Origin: JAUZQZ01 sp964624255
GTDB taxonomy: Bacteria; Pseudomonadota; Zetaproteobacteria; Mariprofundales; Mariprofundaceae
DNA length: 7,385 nt
Assembly: GCA_964624255.1 (NCBI GenBank)
Contig: CAZUWV010000080.1
Span: 1-7,385, forward strand
Reading direction: 5' to 3'
Positions 6,114 to 7,385 of the stretch are shown in pieces. Both the position numbers and the translations under genes were made by a program. Under the pieces are notes generated by a model, which saw only the letters and a program-made list of their open reading frames with translations, was not told the DNA's origin and made no database searches. Position 1 is the stretch's first letter; every line of letters begins with the position of its first letter.

Positions 6114-7012
6114 CCATACGGCTTGGATCCCTCCCCCGCAACCGCAATCTCACGCACCGAGGTGGGTCGGATGCGCAGGGGCAGTGCCGGACCCATGTCC
6201 CCGTCAAGCTGGCAGCGCATTTTACCCACGCCTCTGATGCGCGCCTGCTCCGCCATCATGTCGTGCACCAGCCAAGCCGAGGGAAGACCGAACATCAGGA
6301 ACATCATCGTCAGACACCACATGCATCGGCCCGGATATTTCCATATCAGCACGCGATAGCCCGGCGTAAACACATCAGTCGCCGCTACCCGATAAGCACC
6401 GCCGTAATGTGCGCCATTCTGTACCAGTACCTGCGATGTGCGAAAATGACGGCCATCCATACCGACAACTATCCGCTTGTACACGGGCTTCATCAGACGC
6501 TCGATTAACGCCCAGACATAAGCCCATTTGCCAATCCGTCGCTTCAACCATGGCCGCACCCGCGCCACCGCATCGGCCTCCACGCCTGCGCCCGCCATGA
6601 GGAAAAATGCGGCATGCCCGCCTTCAGCGCCATAGCCTTCAACATGCCCCAATTGAATATCCGTTCGCCGCCAATACTGCCATACATCAACATTGGCATT
6701 CTGCCCCAGTTCGATACCTGCCTGGCTCAGGCTACCTGCGGACAGCAGTCCGGGTATCACCTGTTTTGGCGCGGATTGCAGCGATTCCCGCCATGCGCCA
6801 TCACCTCCGACGGTGATGACCAGCCCGTCCGTAGGCAATCCCCGCCGCCAGTGAACGATATCACCCTGATCCCGCGTTTTGATCAGGCGATCATCGGGAA
6901 AGGCAGCGGTAATTCTGTGTTCGCACTGTACCGCTCCACGCGACCCTGTGCTCATAAGCCACGTCCGAAGTGAAACAACAGGATCGAGTCTCTTCAACCC
7001 AAAACCCGGCAC
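6098..7012 (-). CDS. Diacylglycerol/lipid kinase-fold protein (YegS/DAGK-like), divergent
   Basis: Family members phosphorylate diacylglycerol, sphingoid bases or related lipids at the cytoplasmic face. Retained landmarks are VITVGGDG (65-72) with E76 following, the FFLMAGAGVEA-type strand (136-146) before a basic helix (RRIGKWAYVWALIERL), NG-x-x-YGG (199-205), and QLDGD near the C-terminus (268-272). Several core positions are altered. GGDGT is GGDGA, the loop usually like P-x-GT-x-ND is SAGSLSQ (91-97), and the later DG-x-L is PGYR. The first strand ending in an NP-x-SG loop is not recognisable; VVSLRTWLMSTGSRG (12-26) may be its degenerate form. The GTG start at 7012 has AAAAAGG 6 nt upstream, but its first codons lie in heptad repeat DNA. 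ATG 6955 is an alternative with a poor ribosome site. At 304 aa it is nearly full length. It may have an altered substrate, reduced activity, or be decaying. Confidence 0.8.
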   Translation of the reverse strand: MPGFGLKRLDPVVSLRTWLMSTGSRGAVQCEHRITAAFPDDRLIKTRDQGDIVHWRRGLPTDGLVITVGGDGAWRESLQSAPKQVIPGLLSAGSLSQAGIELGQNANVDVWQYWRRTDIQLGHVEGYGAEGGHAAFFLMAGAGVEADAVARVRPWLKRRIGKWAYVWALIERLMKPVYKRIVVGMDGRHFRTSQVLVQNGAHYGGAYRVAATDVFTPGYRVLIWKYPGRCMWCLTMMFLMFGLPSAWLVHDMMAEQARIRGVGKMRCQLDGDMGPALPLRIRPTSVREIAVAGEGSKPYGTQNP

Positions 7013-7023
7013 TCAAAACCTTT
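6996..7023 (+). repeat. Heptad tract spanning the lipid-kinase start
   Basis: Units read AACCCAA, AACCCGG, CACTCAA, AACCTTT. Read on the minus strand, the tract contributes the GTG start and the first codons (PGFGL) of the kinase homologue. With the tract at 6093-6113 it brackets the kinase gene with inverted copies of a 12-mer. Confidence 0.65.
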
Positions 7024-7025
7024 TT
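7019..7025 (-). promoter_or_regulatory. Putative ribosome binding site for the GTG start at 7012
   Basis: AAAAAGG on the minus strand lies 6 nt before GTG. It favours 7012 over ATG 6955, although the motif sits where the heptad tract meets the hairpin repeat, so it may be fortuitous. Confidence 0.4.
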
Positions 7026-7026
7026 C

Positions 7027-7115
7027 ACCACGGAACACACGGAATACACTGAAGTAAGGCAAAACCACTGTCTTTTTCCCGTTCTTCCTTCTGTGTATTC
7101 CGTGTGGTCCGTGGT
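7027..7115. repeat. Long-armed hairpin repeat of the ACCACGGA...ACACGGA type
   Basis: The left arm 7027-7058 (accacggaacacacggaata and onward) pairs with 7084-7115 at 29 of 32 positions by hand count, around a 25-base loop. The outermost 23 bp have one mismatch. This resembles the ACCACGGA-type dispersed repeats of many environmental bacteria, whose false translation looks like FSVFRVFRG. It lies just upstream of the kinase-homologue start, so in a leftward transcript it would form a stable stem just before the ribosome site. Confidence 0.8.
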
Positions 7116-7147
7116 CAATCGCCTTTGACCTTCCCCCCCTCATCACT

Positions 7148-7241
7148 AGAGACCGTGAGCGCGCATACGGACGACCGACGAGGGATTCGGTGCGGACAAA
7201 GGAACAAGCAAGGACATGGCAGTATTTGTGAATAGTCCAGG
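7148..7241 (-). repeat. Right copy of the 94-bp inverted repeat flanking the gene block
   Basis: This is the reverse-complement partner of 131-224, 79 of 94 positions identical with no gaps. Its outer end (tccagg, 7236-7241) stops 11 bp from the sugar-transferase stop codon. No matching second terminus is seen further in, where the ACCACGGA hairpin begins. The rest of this 240-bp intergenic gap holds only repeat DNA. Confidence 0.85.
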
Positions 7242-7252
7242 GAGGCTCCCGG

Positions 7253-7385
7253 TTAATATGCATTCGGATGGGTGAAGCCCCGAAAGAGAGTCAGCCAGAC
7301 GATTTTGGTATCCAGCCATACCGACCAGTTACGGATATAATCCAGATCAAACTCCACCCGTTTTTGCATCTTCTCCGGGGTATCC
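7253..7385 (-). CDS. Undecaprenyl-phosphate sugar phosphotransferase (WcaJ-type), C-terminal end, partial
   Basis: Only the last 43 codons and the stop are in the window; the gene continues beyond the right edge. The tail reads DTPEKMQKRVEFDLDYIRNW, then SVWLDTKIVWLTLFRGF, ending HPNAY and TAA (7255-7253). This R-V-x-[YF]-DL-x-YI-x-NWS-x-WLD-x-KI pattern is typical of the bacterial sugar transferase domain of WcaJ-like polyisoprenyl-phosphate hexose-1-phosphate transferases. These transfer a sugar phosphate, often glucose-1-phosphate, to undecaprenyl phosphate on the inner membrane as the first committed step of exopolysaccharide repeat-unit synthesis. Which sugar is used cannot be told from this tail. 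It is the furthest-upstream gene visible and is separated from the next by 240 bp of repeats, so co-transcription is not certain. Confidence 0.88.
   Translation of the reverse strand, partial: DTPEKMQKRVEFDLDYIRNWSVWLDTKIVWLTLFRGFTHPNAY

Noticed and set aside
131..7241. Reading the 94-bp repeats as ends of an intact transposon
   Set aside because: No transposase or recombinase lies between them and no flanking target duplication is visible, so only the inverted arrangement is claimed.
6994..7263. 89-residue minus-strand frame across the sugar transferase/kinase gap
   Set aside because: Its translation comes from the inverted 94-bp repeat and the ACCACGGA hairpin (FSVFRVFRG-type peptide), a known artefact of translating such repeats.

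Overview
The window looks like part of an exopolysaccharide/capsule locus from a Gram-negative, probably proteobacterial, chromosome. The evidence is an outer-membrane Wzi-type beta-barrel ending in phenylalanine, a long periplasmic/outer-membrane SLBB export protein, and the tail of a polyprenyl-phosphate sugar transferase. The sequence does not fix the genus. All real genes lie on the minus strand, so the locus reads from right to left. Long open frames on the plus strand are antisense shadows.

In transcription order: (1) the last 43 codons of an undecaprenyl-phosphate glucose phosphotransferase-type protein (7385-7253); (2) a diacylglycerol/lipid-kinase-fold protein with a degraded nucleotide-binding loop and an uncertain N-terminus (7012-6098); (3) a secreted PAP2-family phosphatase with its catalytic residues present (6060-5293); (4) a Wzi-family outer-membrane protein (5104-3530); (5) a 1036-residue polysaccharide export protein with a Poly_export domain, about eight SLBB repeats and a coiled-coil insertion (3465-355). 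Further left (109-1) lies a decayed fragment of a four-helix-bundle (23S rRNA IVS-type) gene.

The proposed logic is: the sugar transferase starts repeat-unit assembly on undecaprenyl phosphate, the SLBB protein forms the export conduit, and Wzi holds the polymer at the surface. The kinase and phosphatase homologues would act on a lipid phosphate, perhaps the carrier lipid or an anchor. That last role is inference.

The most unusual content is between the genes. The two gaps of 38 and 64 bp hold only short heptad tracts. The larger gaps at 5105-5292, 7013-7252 and 1-354 hold several different repeat families. A 94-bp repeat occurs twice in inverted orientation (131-224 and 7148-7241, 79 of 94 positions identical), enclosing exactly the kinase-PAP2-Wzi-SLBB block. 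Other repeats are degenerate AACCCNN heptads touching gene ends, a long-armed ACCACGGA hairpin, a CACGAATT element, and a TCATTGCGA-type repeat overlapping the Wzi start region. I see no tRNA, rRNA, CRISPR array or intact transposase.
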